Position numbers and translations under genes: made by a program. DNA of 33,594 nt. Source: Spirochaetes bacterium GWB1_36_13. Its GTDB lineage: Bacteria; Spirochaetota; GWB1-36-13. The stretch spans positions 1 to 33,594 of the forward strand of contig MIAO01000009.1 of NCBI GenBank assembly GCA_001829155.1, given 5' to 3'. Shown one piece after another: positions 17,500-25,773 of this stretch. Each line of letters opens with the position of its first letter. The first letter of the stretch is position 1. Below the pieces are notes generated by a model. It had not been told where the DNA came from and did no database searches. It was given only the letters and a program-made list of their open reading frames with translations.

Positions 17500-18396
17500 A
17501 TGAAAAAAACTCTTTTGTTGATTGTTTTTCTTGTAATCACAGCGTGTTCAACCGAGAAATTTATAAAAATCAATGATACAAATGTTTATAAGAACATGGA
17601 TGCTTTTTCAGAAAAAGCTTCGGCGGAACTGGTTCAGAACTATCAGGGCAAAACGATCAAGGTAGTGCTTTTTCCTTTTTTAAATCATAAAAAAATATTC
17701 TGCGAGCTGGGGTATCTTTTATCCAGCCAGATGAAAACCTTTCTTTTTCAGTCCGGGAAGTTTGAAATTCTGGAAAGGCTTCAGCTGGACGCTGTGTTAA
17801 ATGAATTAAAGATGACCAGTTCGGATCTTTTTTCACAGGAAAGCATCAGTAAAATCGGAAAATTTATCGGAGCGGACGCAGTATTGATAGGAGATATATC
17901 GACTTTAAATAATTACTTTATTATCAGCATGAGGCTGGTCAATATTGAAGAGGCAAAAGTAGTTTCCCTTTCTCAGCTCAATCTTTTATTGGAAGGATTA
18001 CAGGAAAAATATGAGACGAGGTATCAGTTTCAAGAGAAACAGAAAATATTATCGGGAGACTATCAGGTCACGGTGATGCAGGGAGAAGTAAAGGAGGATT
18101 TTGATATTTTCAGCGATCCGGATACTTTCGTCTGCATTTCCCAAAACAATATCCAATCCTGTACCCTGGCTGTGGAAGATAATTTTCATCCGAAGTGGAA
18201 TCAGGAAATCGAAATGGAAATCAATCCTGAAAAGCCGATTATAATCAGTGTGTGGGATAAAGATACATCTGCCGATGATTTAATCAGCCGGTTTGTCTTG
18301 TCTGAAAACTATTCATCCGACCATTTGGATGAAAATGGTAAACTTTATTTAAGCGATGAGAAGATTGCTCTTTCAATTCGCTTTAAACAAAAATAA
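17500..18396 (+). CDS. FlgO/CsgG-like lipoprotein with C-terminal C2-like domain
   Basis: 298 residues. The lipobox is ITAC (Cys16). Residues ~50-175 match the FlgO/CsgG-type fold: KVVLFPF, then FEILERLQLDAVLNELKM, then IGKFIGADAVLIGDIS. Such proteins sit at the outer membrane in curli export or flagellar contexts. The last ~110 residues look like a C2 domain: DYQVTVMQGE, DIFSDPDTFVCI, FHPKWNQEIEMEI, then IIISVWDKDTSADDL. The DPD and DKD acidic clusters are spaced like Ca2+-binding loops. ATG 17500 has AAGGA upstream. YggS follows after 12 bases, probably in the same transcript. The domain calls rest on motif reading only. Confidence 0.75.
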   Translation: MKKTLLLIVFLVITACSTEKFIKINDTNVYKNMDAFSEKASAELVQNYQGKTIKVVLFPFLNHKKIFCELGYLLSSQMKTFLFQSGKFEILERLQLDAVLNELKMTSSDLFSQESISKIGKFIGADAVLIGDISTLNNYFIISMRLVNIEEAKVVSLSQLNLLLEGLQEKYETRYQFQEKQKILSGDYQVTVMQGEVKEDFDIFSDPDTFVCISQNNIQSCTLAVEDNFHPKWNQEIEMEINPEKPIIISVWDKDTSADDLISRFVLSENYSSDHLDENGKLYLSDEKIALSIRFKQK

Positions 18397-18408
18397 ATCG
18401 AGGGTCTC

Positions 18409-19083
18409 TTGGGAGAAATAGCAAGAAAATTTGAAAAACTTCGCAAAGAAGTGCCTGAATCAATAAGAATCGTTTTAGCGGTCAAAAAAAGAAGCCCGGA
18501 AGAAGTCCTGGAAGTGATAGAAGCGGGAGCAGCGGATCTGGGAGAAAACTATGTTCAGGAAGCTGAAACCATGATTCAGGCGCTTGGAAAAAACGCAAAA
18601 AGAGTAAATTGGCACATGATCGGAGGGGTGCAGACCAATAAAATCAACAAGATGATTGGACTTTTTGACTGTATTCAGACGGTCAGTTCCATTGAAAAAG
18701 CAGAAGCTTTTCATAAACGCCTGGAAAGAGAAAATAAAATTATGCCGGTTTTAATTGAGGTGAATATCGGCGAAGAATCTTCAAAACAGGGGATTATGCC
18801 CGAATATGAAGAGATAGAAAAACTGGCGGTGAAAATTACTCAGATGAAGTATTTAAAATTGGAAGGCGTGATGACAATGGGACCTGTTTCAGAAAATCCG
18901 GAGGACCACCGTTATTCTTTCAGAAAAACCAGGGAGTTTTTTGACCGTTTAAAAACTTTGAAACTTGAAAATTCGGATATAAGATGGCTTTCTATGGGGA
19001 TGAGCGATTCCTATAAAATTGCTCTGGAAGAAGGGGCGACCATGATCCGTCCGGGAAGCCTTTTATTTGGAAAAAGACAATAA
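18409..19083 (+). CDS. YggS/PLPHP-family pyridoxal-phosphate homeostasis protein
   Basis: 224 residues, normal for the family. The PLP lysine lies in VLAVKKRSPEEV (~24-35). Other signatures are LGENYVQEA, WHMIGGVQTNKINKM, VLIEVNIGEESSKQGI, LEGVMTMGP, and SMGMSDSYKIALEEGATMIR near the end, which binds phosphate. Members bind PLP without known enzyme activity and buffer free PLP and amino-acid pools. The start is TTG 18409 with GAGG at 18400-18403; no ATG is suitably placed and the N-terminus aligns with the family. Proline-biosynthesis or cell-division genes that often neighbour yggS are absent. Confidence 0.95.
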   Translation: MGEIARKFEKLRKEVPESIRIVLAVKKRSPEEVLEVIEAGAADLGENYVQEAETMIQALGKNAKRVNWHMIGGVQTNKINKMIGLFDCIQTVSSIEKAEAFHKRLERENKIMPVLIEVNIGEESSKQGIMPEYEEIEKLAVKITQMKYLKLEGVMTMGPVSENPEDHRYSFRKTREFFDRLKTLKLENSDIRWLSMGMSDSYKIALEEGATMIRPGSLLFGKRQ

Positions 19084-19102
19084 AGAACTAAAGTATTTGT
19101 TT

Positions 19103-19262
19103 ATATACACAATTGAATATAAAATGCAAACCTGTCATTTCGGTTTTTGTTTGCAAAAGACCGGAATCTGTAACTTAAAATACTTATTTTCAATAGATTT
19201 CCGCCTTCGCGGGAATGACAGAAAGGGTTCATTTTTTTGCAATTTAAATTCATTTCAGTATA
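19103..19262 (-). repeat. Dispersed inverted-repeat element, copy B
   Basis: It is the reverse complement of copy A (11587-11732) over essentially its full length, sharing GATTTCCGCCTTCGCGGGAA and GCAAAAGACCGGAATCTG with small differences. It fills the gap between yggS and fapA. Its right end, ATTTCAGTATA (19252-19262), is the TATACTGAAAT terminus, and it also forms a promoter-like sequence pointing at fapA. Confidence 0.8.
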
Positions 19263-19264
19263 TT
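19237..19264 (+). promoter_or_regulatory. Candidate promoter in repeat end, reading into fapA
   Basis: TTGCAA (19237-19242), 16-base spacer, TATATT (19259-19264). The same TTGCAA-16-TATA(A/T)T layout occurs at the end of copy C before bioA. The fapA start is 45 bases downstream. Confidence 0.4.
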
Positions 19265-19309
19265 TATTAAAGATTAAAATATAACTTGATAAACTATGAA
19301 GGATTTTTT

Positions 19310-21400
19310 ATGAATATCTTATTTTCCGCTTCAAAAAAATATGAAAAAGAGTTGTCTTCAAAAAGTCGTATTTATGTTGAATATTACAATGATTTAACAA
19401 AATTAGAAGATTCTTTTATGAAATATAAAGGAGAAAAAAGCTGTTTTATTTTTATTGATGAAGGTATGGGGATAGATTTTCTACCTGTTTTTAAAAAGAT
19501 GAATGATTTTTTTAAAACTCAGAATAAACAGGGAAAACTGATCTTGTTTACTGAAAATCAAGAGCTTGAAAAATCAGCGCAGTCTTTTGTAAACTTGGTG
19601 GTTAAAGAAACAATCACTGCGGAGAAGATTCTTTTTTCATTCAGGTCATTTGAAGCCTTTGATATGAAAGGGCAGAATATTTGTGAATCTTTAGGGCTTG
19701 ATGAAATCCTTGAAAATTCCAAGACAAGTGTGGCTCATATCTGTCTGGAACCTATTGATATTGCTTTTTATCTGGAAATGCTTCAGGAAGGAAAAAATCA
19801 GGGAATTTACGAGAAGCTCAAGCCGTATCTGGTTTATCCTGGAAAAACACTGATTTCGGGGCTGGAAAATAAAACAGAATATGAATATGAAGATGACTCG
19901 ATTGAATATCATCTTGAATTAAAAATATTGGCCTCGAAAAGGCTAGGTTTTGTGCTTGTAAAAGATAAAAAAATCACTTTCATGAATTTGATCAATATCA
20001 AAGAAAATAAAAAAGAAGCTTTTGCGTATTTTTTTTCTGTTCCTGAATTGACAAAAGAAGAATTGTTGAATTTTTTTGAGATGGAAATACGCCGTTTAGG
20101 AATTAAATCCGGGATCTGTTACGATGATATTTTTCATTTTTCAGAAGATTTTCAAGAAAAGCCGGGGATTGTCTATTTTAAAGCAGCAGAAGGGAAAGAT
20201 CCTCAAAACGGTCACAATGAATATGCTCTTTTTTTAAAAGAATGGAAGAAAAATCATGGAAAAATTGTGAACCGATTCGGGATGATCGACTACCGGGAAA
20301 GAGAAAATCTTTTGACAGTGAAAAAGGGGGAGGCGATCGCAAAGCTTATTCCTGAAGTGAAAAATGAAGACGGCTATGATGTGACAGGAACAGTTTTATT
20401 GTCGAGCTATCTTTCTAAAGTACCTTTAAAAATCGGGAAAAACCTGACTTTAAATCCTGAAACAAATGAATATCTTTCTGATATTGACGGAATGGTGGTC
20501 ATGAGTCAAAATCATCTTTATGTAGATGAGACTTTAGTGGTGCATGGAAATGTGGATATGGCTTATGGAAATATTCATTATGATAAAAATATTATTGTGG
20601 AAGGGGATATTGTTTCAGGAATGCAGGTAGAGTGCGGCGGAAATCTGGTGGTGAAAGGAGTGATAGAGGATGCGTTTATTGAGGTTTCAGGGGATTTAAT
20701 AGTCAAGGGAATGATTAACTGCAAGAAAAAAGCTGTTTTTGTGAAGGGAAAAACTTGTTTAGATTTTATTGAAAACAGCTCTCTGGACTGCCTAAATCAT
20801 ATCTATATCTACCGATTCGCTCTTCACGCAGTTTTGAGGAGCACCCAGAAAATTATTTCAATCGATAAATCGAAGGTGATTGGAGGGGAACTGACAAGCG
20901 CCCAGGGGATCGATCTTTTTTCTTTAGGAAATCCTGAATATATCCCTGCGAAAATTGTTTTAGGGATCAATTTTTACATCGAAGAGCAGATCAAAAAACT
21001 TTTAAACGCTATGAAAAGCTTAAAAATAAAAATTTCTGAAGAAATGGAGAATATTTCTACTTATGTTGATGTAAAAAAAGATATCAGGGCACAGCTTAAA
21101 AATATGAGCAAAGAAAAAGCGGATTACATGATTCATGAGTTTAGCCTGATAAAAGAATTGAGAGATAAGGAAAATAAAGTTGGAGCGTTGTATGAGGAAC
21201 TCACGAAGACAATGCAGAAAGAAATTTCTTCTTATCTGGCTGTGAGGGATAATATCTATCAAAATAACACTATTTCAGTGATCGGGATTCAGAAAAAACT
21301 CTCAGAAAATTATGAAAATATGATTTTTTATCTGGATATAAATCAGGCTGAAATTGTGGCTAAAAAAGCGTCTGATTTTAATACTGATGTAAAAAATTGA
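19310..21400 (+). CDS. FapA (DUF342) family protein
   Basis: 696 residues. The C-terminal two thirds is the FapA/DUF342 pattern: KKGEAIAKLIPEVKNEDGYD, VTGTVL, then NEYLSDIDGMVV and repeated short strands typical of a beta-helix (LVVHGNVDMAYGNIHYDKNI, IIVEGDIVSGMQV, LVVKGVIEDAF, LIVKGMINC), followed by a long coiled coil (~590-640). FapA proteins were named for a flagellar assembly role in Vibrio; many occur outside flagellar loci and have unknown function. I chose ATG 19310 because AAGGA lies 7 bases upstream; the frame is open to 19286 but without a ribosome site. The ~300-residue N-terminal region is not recognised. No flagellar genes are in the window. A repeat element abuts it on each side. 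Confidence 0.85.
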   Translation: MNILFSASKKYEKELSSKSRIYVEYYNDLTKLEDSFMKYKGEKSCFIFIDEGMGIDFLPVFKKMNDFFKTQNKQGKLILFTENQELEKSAQSFVNLVVKETITAEKILFSFRSFEAFDMKGQNICESLGLDEILENSKTSVAHICLEPIDIAFYLEMLQEGKNQGIYEKLKPYLVYPGKTLISGLENKTEYEYEDDSIEYHLELKILASKRLGFVLVKDKKITFMNLINIKENKKEAFAYFFSVPELTKEELLNFFEMEIRRLGIKSGICYDDIFHFSEDFQEKPGIVYFKAAEGKDPQNGHNEYALFLKEWKKNHGKIVNRFGMIDYRERENLLTVKKGEAIAKLIPEVKNEDGYDVTGTVLLSSYLSKVPLKIGKNLTLNPETNEYLSDIDGMVVMSQNHLYVDETLVVHGNVDMAYGNIHYDKNIIVEGDIVSGMQVECGGNLVVKGVIEDAFIEVSGDLIVKGMINCKKKAVFVKGKTCLDFIENSSLDCLNHIYIYRFALHAVLRSTQKIISIDKSKVIGGELTSAQGIDLFSLGNPEYIPAKIVLGINFYIEEQIKKLLNAMKSLKIKISEEMENISTYVDVKKDIRAQLKNMSKEKADYMIHEFSLIKELRDKENKVGALYEELTKTMQKEISSYLAVRDNIYQNNTISVIGIQKKLSENYENMIFYLDINQAEIVAKKASDFNTDVKN

Positions 21401-21420
21401 AAAAAGGTTTTTCATTCTTT
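21397..21420 (+). terminator. Weak A/T hairpin after fapA
   Basis: TGAAAAA (21398-21404) can pair with TTTTTCA after a 3-base loop, followed by a T-rich run. It includes the fapA stop codon. An all-A/T stem makes it a weak candidate. Confidence 0.25.
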
Positions 21421-21425
21421 CAATT

Positions 21426-21567
21426 TATACAGAACTGAATTTAAATTGCAAATATTTTCAACCCGAAATTGTCATTATCCGGCGCTTGTACTGAGCAGAG
21501 TCGAAGTATGACCGGTCAAGCCGGGGAATGACATGGATTTTTTGCAATTTAAAATTATTTCAGTATA
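21426..21567. repeat. Dispersed inverted-repeat element, copy C
   Basis: The left end (tatacagaactgaatttaaa, then ttgcaaa) and the right end (tttgcaatttaaaatt, then atttcagtata) are inverted repeats of each other and match the ends of copies A and B. The middle differs: it carries ACTGAGCAGAGTCGAAGTA and a CCGGTCAAGCCGGGG segment, also seen in part near 170-200. Element ends are therefore conserved while interiors vary. Confidence 0.75.
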
Positions 21568-21569
21568 AT
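21542..21569 (+). promoter_or_regulatory. Candidate promoter formed by repeat end, reading into bioA
   Basis: TTGCAA (21542-21547), 16-base spacer, perfect TATAAT (21564-21569). The first four bases of the -10 box are the last bases of element copy C. It lies 21 bases before the bioA ATG, with AAGGA (21581-21585) as ribosome site, so the leader would be very short. Confidence 0.5.
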
Positions 21570-21590
21570 TCTGTTAAAAAAAGGAAAAAT

Positions 21591-22961
21591 ATGAAAAAAA
21601 ACAAAGTTTTATCGATAGATAAAAAACACATCTGGCACCCTTTTACCCAGATGAAAGATTATGAGACGATCGATCCGAAGGTGATTGTGAAAGGAAAGGG
21701 CGTTAAACTTTACGATATCGATGGAAATGAATATTATGATACGATTTCGTCGTGGTGGACCAATCTTTTGGGGCATCAGAATAAAAAACTCAATCAGGCG
21801 CTTAAAAAACAGATTAAAAAACTGGAACATGTCAATTTTTCAGGGTTTACCCATCCTTATGCGGCGGGTTTAGTAGAACAGCTTTCAAAAAAACTTCCCC
21901 CTTCCCTTTCCCGCTTCTTTTTTTCAGACAACGGTTCTACAGCGGTGGAAGTGGCTTTGAAGACAGCTTTTCAGTATTTTCAAAATCAGGGAAACCGGGA
22001 AAAAAAGACTTTTATCCGCCTCAAAAACTCCTATCATGGGGATACGATGGGCGCGGTAAGCGTGGGAGGAGTGGATCTTTATCATAAACTCTATCATCCG
22101 CTCATGTTTGAAACTCTTCAGGCAGACTCGCCCGACTGTTCCAATTGTCCCAAGCGAAAAAGCGAGTTTACCTATGAAGCGCGTGAGACGGGGTGTGCTT
22201 TAGAGTGTTTTGCATCCATGGAAAAACTTTTGGAAGAAAAAAGCAGTGAAATCATTGCTGTAATTATTGAGCCTATAATTCAGGCGGCGGGGGGGATGAT
22301 TGTCTATCCTTTTGAATATCTCAAAAAATTGAGAAAACTCACGCTTGAAAAAAATGTGCTTTTGATTTTTGATGAAGTGGCTACCGGATTCGGGCGCACA
22401 GGCTCGTTTTTCGCGTTTGAAAAAGCGGGGGTTGTCCCCGATCTTCTTTGTTTATCCAAGGGAATCACCGGAGGATATATGCCTTTGGCGATGACGGTTT
22501 CTACTGAAAAAATCTATCAAGCTTTTTATGACGACTATTTTTCCAATAAGACTTTTTATCACGGTCATAGCTATACGGCCAATCCCCTTGCCTGTTCTCT
22601 GGCAGTAGAGACTTTAAAAATACTGGAAGAAGAAAACCTGCCGGAATCACAAAAAGACACGATTGAATTTTTTCATAACACTCTGAAAGAATTTGGAAAA
22701 GAAAAGTTTATCGCTGATATCCGGTTTACAGGATTTATCGGGGCAGTGGATGTGGTGGAAGACAGGAAATCAAAAAAAAGCTTTCTCCCTGAAAAAAGAA
22801 TGGGGCAGAAAATTTATCTCAAGTCTTTGGAAAACGGACTGGTTTTAAGACCGCTGGGAGACACAATTTACTGGTTTCTCCCTCTGGTGATCAAGAAAAA
22901 AGACATCAAGATCATCCTTGAAAAAAGCCTGAAAGTGATCGCTGAGGCGGTGAGGGAATAA
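21591..22961 (+). CDS. bioA: Adenosylmethionine-8-amino-7-oxononanoate aminotransferase
   Basis: 456 residues from ATG 21591, chosen for its AAGGA site and because HIWHPFTQMKDYE (~11-23) is the true family N-terminus. PLP enzyme converting KAPA to DAPA with SAM as usual amino donor. Signatures: ISSWWTNLLGH, FSDNGSTAVEVALK, SYHGDTMGAVSVGG, IFDEVATGFGRTG with the PLP-binding Asp, and LCLSKGITGGYMPLA with the Schiff-base lysine. A cysteine-bearing segment (CSNCPKRK, then TGCALEC) lies near residue 180, a region that varies among BioA proteins. It is separated from the rest of the biotin cluster by 220 bases containing another element end, so it may be transcribed separately from bioFGCD. Confidence 0.97.
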   Translation: MKKNKVLSIDKKHIWHPFTQMKDYETIDPKVIVKGKGVKLYDIDGNEYYDTISSWWTNLLGHQNKKLNQALKKQIKKLEHVNFSGFTHPYAAGLVEQLSKKLPPSLSRFFFSDNGSTAVEVALKTAFQYFQNQGNREKKTFIRLKNSYHGDTMGAVSVGGVDLYHKLYHPLMFETLQADSPDCSNCPKRKSEFTYEARETGCALECFASMEKLLEEKSSEIIAVIIEPIIQAAGGMIVYPFEYLKKLRKLTLEKNVLLIFDEVATGFGRTGSFFAFEKAGVVPDLLCLSKGITGGYMPLAMTVSTEKIYQAFYDDYFSNKTFYHGHSYTANPLACSLAVETLKILEEENLPESQKDTIEFFHNTLKEFGKEKFIADIRFTGFIGAVDVVEDRKSKKSFLPEKRMGQKIYLKSLENGLVLRPLGDTIYWFLPLVIKKKDIKIILEKSLKVIAEAVRE

Positions 22962-23002
22962 TCCTCCATTTCTCAAATCAAAAAAGAACGCCTTGTTATA
23001 AA

Positions 23003-23092
23003 TATACTGAAATAAATTTAATCTGCCAAGAAAGGGAGGGTTAAACTTTCCGGTCTTAGAAAAAGACGGGATTGGAAACTTAATTGGATTTA
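23003..23092. repeat. Partial dispersed element, copy D
   Basis: It begins with TATACTGAAATAAATTTAAT like the other copies, then has CCGGTCTTAGAAAAAGACGGG, an imperfect version of the CCGGTCTTTTGC interior. The right end is not clear, so this looks like a degraded or partial copy. It lies between bioA and bioF. Confidence 0.5.
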
Positions 23093-23181
23093 AAACTGAA
23101 AATCATTAATTTTTAAGGTCAGAAGAATAGAAATTATAAAATAAGTATCAGAGATCAAAAAACTTTTTATAAGGTTTTGTC

Positions 23182-24357
23182 ATGTATGAAGATTATCAGC
23201 AGAAAATAACTTCTATCCGCGAACGGGGGCTTTTCAGGTCTTTGAAAAAGGTTGAGAAAAGAAGAGGCTCGAAAATCCGGGTGGACGGAAAAGAATATTT
23301 AAACCTTTCATCAAACGACTATCTGGGAATAGCAGTCGATGAAGAATTTCATAAAGAATTTTACCAGCCGATGGGGGATGAAAACAGGATTGACTGTTTT
23401 GGACTTGGGTCATCTTCTTCCAGGCTTCTCTCAGGAAACAGCTTTCTTTATGACCAGCTTGAAAAAGAACTGGCGCTCTGGTATAAAAAAGAATCTGCGC
23501 TGGTTTTCAACAGCGGCTATCATGCAAACCTTGGAATTTTGCCCGCCTTGACCGGAAAAGATGATGTGGTCTTTTCAGACAAGGAAAATCATGCCAGTTT
23601 GATTGACGGATTAAAGCTTTCGGAGGGAGAGTTTTTTCGTTTTCCTCATCTGGATTATGATAAATTGGAAGAAATTTTAAAGAAAAAACGGAATTTGTAC
23701 AAAAAAGCAGTGATTGTTTCAGAATCGGTTTTCAGTATGGACGGCGACAGGGCGGATTTAAAAAGACTGGCGGAGCTTAAGGAAAAATACGACTGTATGC
23801 TTTATATCGATGAGGCTCATGCGGCAGGCGTATTGGGTGAAACAGGGCAGGGGCAATCGGAAGAAGACGGTGTGTCCGGTAAAATCGATATTCTGGTCGG
23901 AACCTTTGGTAAAGCTTTGGCAGGGGTCGGCGCTTATGCGGTTATGGATGAGATTGTAAAAGATATGCTGGTCAATACTATGAGACCTTTTATTTTTACA
24001 ACCGCTCTTTCTCCGGTGCAGCTTTACTGGTCTTTAACAGTGGTGAAAAAGATACCTTTTATGAAAGAGCAGAGAAACCATTTGAAAAAGATTTCAAAAC
24101 TCTTGAGAACAGGTTTGGCTGAACGGGGCTTTCAAACAGGGGGAGACTCCCAGATTATCCCTGTTTTTATAGGTGAAAACGAGAAAGCGGTAAAAAAATC
24201 CGAAGCGCTTCAAAAAGAAGGGCTTTTGCTGTTCCCGATCCGCCCTCCCACAGTGCCGGCAGGAACCGCAAGAATTCGAATCTCTTTAGGAGCTTTTCTT
24301 TCAGAGCAGGAAATGGAATGGATTCTTTCTGTCTTTGAAAAAGGGGGAAAGGAATGA
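23182..24357 (+). CDS. bioF: 8-amino-7-oxononanoate synthase
   Basis: 391 residues, usual length. PLP-dependent decarboxylating condensation of pimeloyl-ACP with alanine. Signatures: LNLSSNDYLGIA (~37-48), GLGSSSSRLLSGN, FNSGYHANLGIL, FSDKENHASLIDG, YIDEAHAAGVLGETGQG with the PLP Asp/His, and TFGKALAGVGAY containing the Schiff-base lysine. AAGG lies 7 bases before ATG 23182. Its TGA overlaps the bioG ATG (ATGA at 24354-24357), so bioF-G-C-D is one coupled operon. Confidence 0.97.
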   Translation: MYEDYQQKITSIRERGLFRSLKKVEKRRGSKIRVDGKEYLNLSSNDYLGIAVDEEFHKEFYQPMGDENRIDCFGLGSSSSRLLSGNSFLYDQLEKELALWYKKESALVFNSGYHANLGILPALTGKDDVVFSDKENHASLIDGLKLSEGEFFRFPHLDYDKLEEILKKKRNLYKKAVIVSESVFSMDGDRADLKRLAELKEKYDCMLYIDEAHAAGVLGETGQGQSEEDGVSGKIDILVGTFGKALAGVGAYAVMDEIVKDMLVNTMRPFIFTTALSPVQLYWSLTVVKKIPFMKEQRNHLKKISKLLRTGLAERGFQTGGDSQIIPVFIGENEKAVKKSEALQKEGLLLFPIRPPTVPAGTARIRISLGAFLSEQEMEWILSVFEKGGKE

Positions 24358-25019
24358 AAGTTTCATGGCTTTCTAAAACAGGGAAACGGGAGCTGATTGT
24401 CTTTTTTGCAGGCTGGGCGATGGATGAGAATCCGGTGAAACATCTGAAAAATGATTCTTATGACATTGCGGTTTTTTATGATTATAGAAATCTGATGCTG
24501 CCGGATGATTTCTGGAAAGAGTTTTCCGCTTATAAAAATATTTTTGTTTTGTCCTGGTCGATGGGAGTTTGGGCGGCAGGGCTGAACCAGGCTGTTTTTC
24601 CGATGGATAAATCTGTTTTTATCGCTTTTAATGGAACAGGCATGCCGGTGGACGACCGATTCGGAATACCGGTTAAAATATTTTCGATGACCATCAATAA
24701 TATGTCAGAAAAAGGAAGAGAACTTTTTTTTCAAGGAATGTTTGAAAAAGAAGATGATTATCATCGATTTACAAGACCTGAAAGAAATCTTGAAGAACAG
24801 GTGGATGAGCTGATCCGGCTCAGGAATATGACTTTGGAAAAACCTCTTTTGGATCTTTCTTTTTTTAAAAAAGCCTTTATCGGAAAAAAAGATAAAATCA
24901 TCCCCTCCAAAAACCAATCCAGATACTGGAACAATCAAACCGAAATTAAAATGCTGGATGCGGGGCATTATCCGTTTTTTTTATGGGACAGCTGGGAGAA
25001 AATAATAGAAAATGTCTGA
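24354..25019 (+). CDS. bioG: Pimeloyl-ACP methyl ester esterase, BioG type (DUF452)
   Basis: 221 residues, alpha/beta hydrolase. BioG removes the methyl group that BioC adds, freeing pimeloyl-ACP for BioF; it replaces E. coli BioH. Visible: LIVFFAGWAMDENP (~14-27), the DUF452 hallmark; nucleophile elbow LSWSMGVWAA with Ser near 69; acid candidate in GKKDKIIPS; and catalytic His in DAGHYPFF near the end. It overlaps bioF by 4 bases and bioC by 8 bases. Confidence 0.93.
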   Translation: MKVSWLSKTGKRELIVFFAGWAMDENPVKHLKNDSYDIAVFYDYRNLMLPDDFWKEFSAYKNIFVLSWSMGVWAAGLNQAVFPMDKSVFIAFNGTGMPVDDRFGIPVKIFSMTINNMSEKGRELFFQGMFEKEDDYHRFTRPERNLEEQVDELIRLRNMTLEKPLLDLSFFKKAFIGKKDKIIPSKNQSRYWNNQTEIKMLDAGHYPFFLWDSWEKIIENV

Positions 25020-25773
25020 GAAACTCAATAAAAAAAGAATAAGGGACCGTTTTAGAAAAAGCCTTGCCACTTATCATCAAAACGCTTTGGTGCAAAATGA
25101 CATGGCAGAAGAGCTGGTTAAAATGGTACAAACTAAAAGCCGCGATTTTAATAAAATTTTTGAAATTGGCGCAGGCACAGGGCTTTTGACCCGGAAGCTG
25201 ATTGAATCATTTTCATTTCAAAAGTTTTTAACCAATGATATTATAGAAGGCTGTAGAGATTCTTTGCTCCGTCTTGACCATCGGATCGAGTTTTTGGCAG
25301 GGGATGCTGAAAAACTGGATCTGGAAGAAAAATTTGACTTCATTATTTCCAATGCGGTTTTTCAGTGGCTGGATAATTTAAAATATTTTCTGGAGAGGAT
25401 GGCAGACTGGCTGGCTCCCGGCGGAATTCTTGCCTTTACCACTTTCGGCCCTGAAAATTTTCATGAGATCGCATCAATTACCGGAAAAAAGCTTTCCTAT
25501 CCTTATGCGGATGAGATTAAAACATGGGCAGACCCGGAATACCGGCTTTTGGGATTTCAAAAAGAAGTCAAGATTTTGTCATTTAAAAACCCGATGGAAG
25601 TTTTGCGGCATATCCGGCTGACCGGGGTCAATGGAAACAGTAAAACTGTCTGGAACCGCCTTGATTTCAACCATTTTATTTCAAAATACAACTCCCTTTT
25701 TCAAAAAAACGGAGAAGTGCGCCTCACTTATGTTCCCTATTATTTTGTTTTTCAAAAGAAAGGGGTAGAATGA
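25012..25773 (+). CDS. bioC: Malonyl-ACP O-methyltransferase
   Basis: 253 residues. SAM-dependent enzyme that methylates malonyl-ACP so that fatty-acid synthesis can build the pimeloyl chain. The N-terminal RIRDRFRKSLATYHQNALVQ is the BioC signature. The SAM-binding loop is FEIGAGTGLLTRKL (~45-58), followed by NDII, an acidic AGDAEKLD, and ISNAVFQWLDNL with the typical post-II WL motif. The MEVLRHIRLTGVNG block near residue 200 is also BioC-like. It overlaps bioD by 4 bases. Confidence 0.95.
   Translation: MSEKLNKKRIRDRFRKSLATYHQNALVQNDMAEELVKMVQTKSRDFNKIFEIGAGTGLLTRKLIESFSFQKFLTNDIIEGCRDSLLRLDHRIEFLAGDAEKLDLEEKFDFIISNAVFQWLDNLKYFLERMADWLAPGGILAFTTFGPENFHEIASITGKKLSYPYADEIKTWADPEYRLLGFQKEVKILSFKNPMEVLRHIRLTGVNGNSKTVWNRLDFNHFISKYNSLFQKNGEVRLTYVPYYFVFQKKGVE

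Noticed and set aside
21528-21590. Earlier start for bioA
   Set aside because: The extra 21 residues are encoded by the repeat element end and its promoter-like sequence; ATG 21591 has AAGGA and the family N-terminus.
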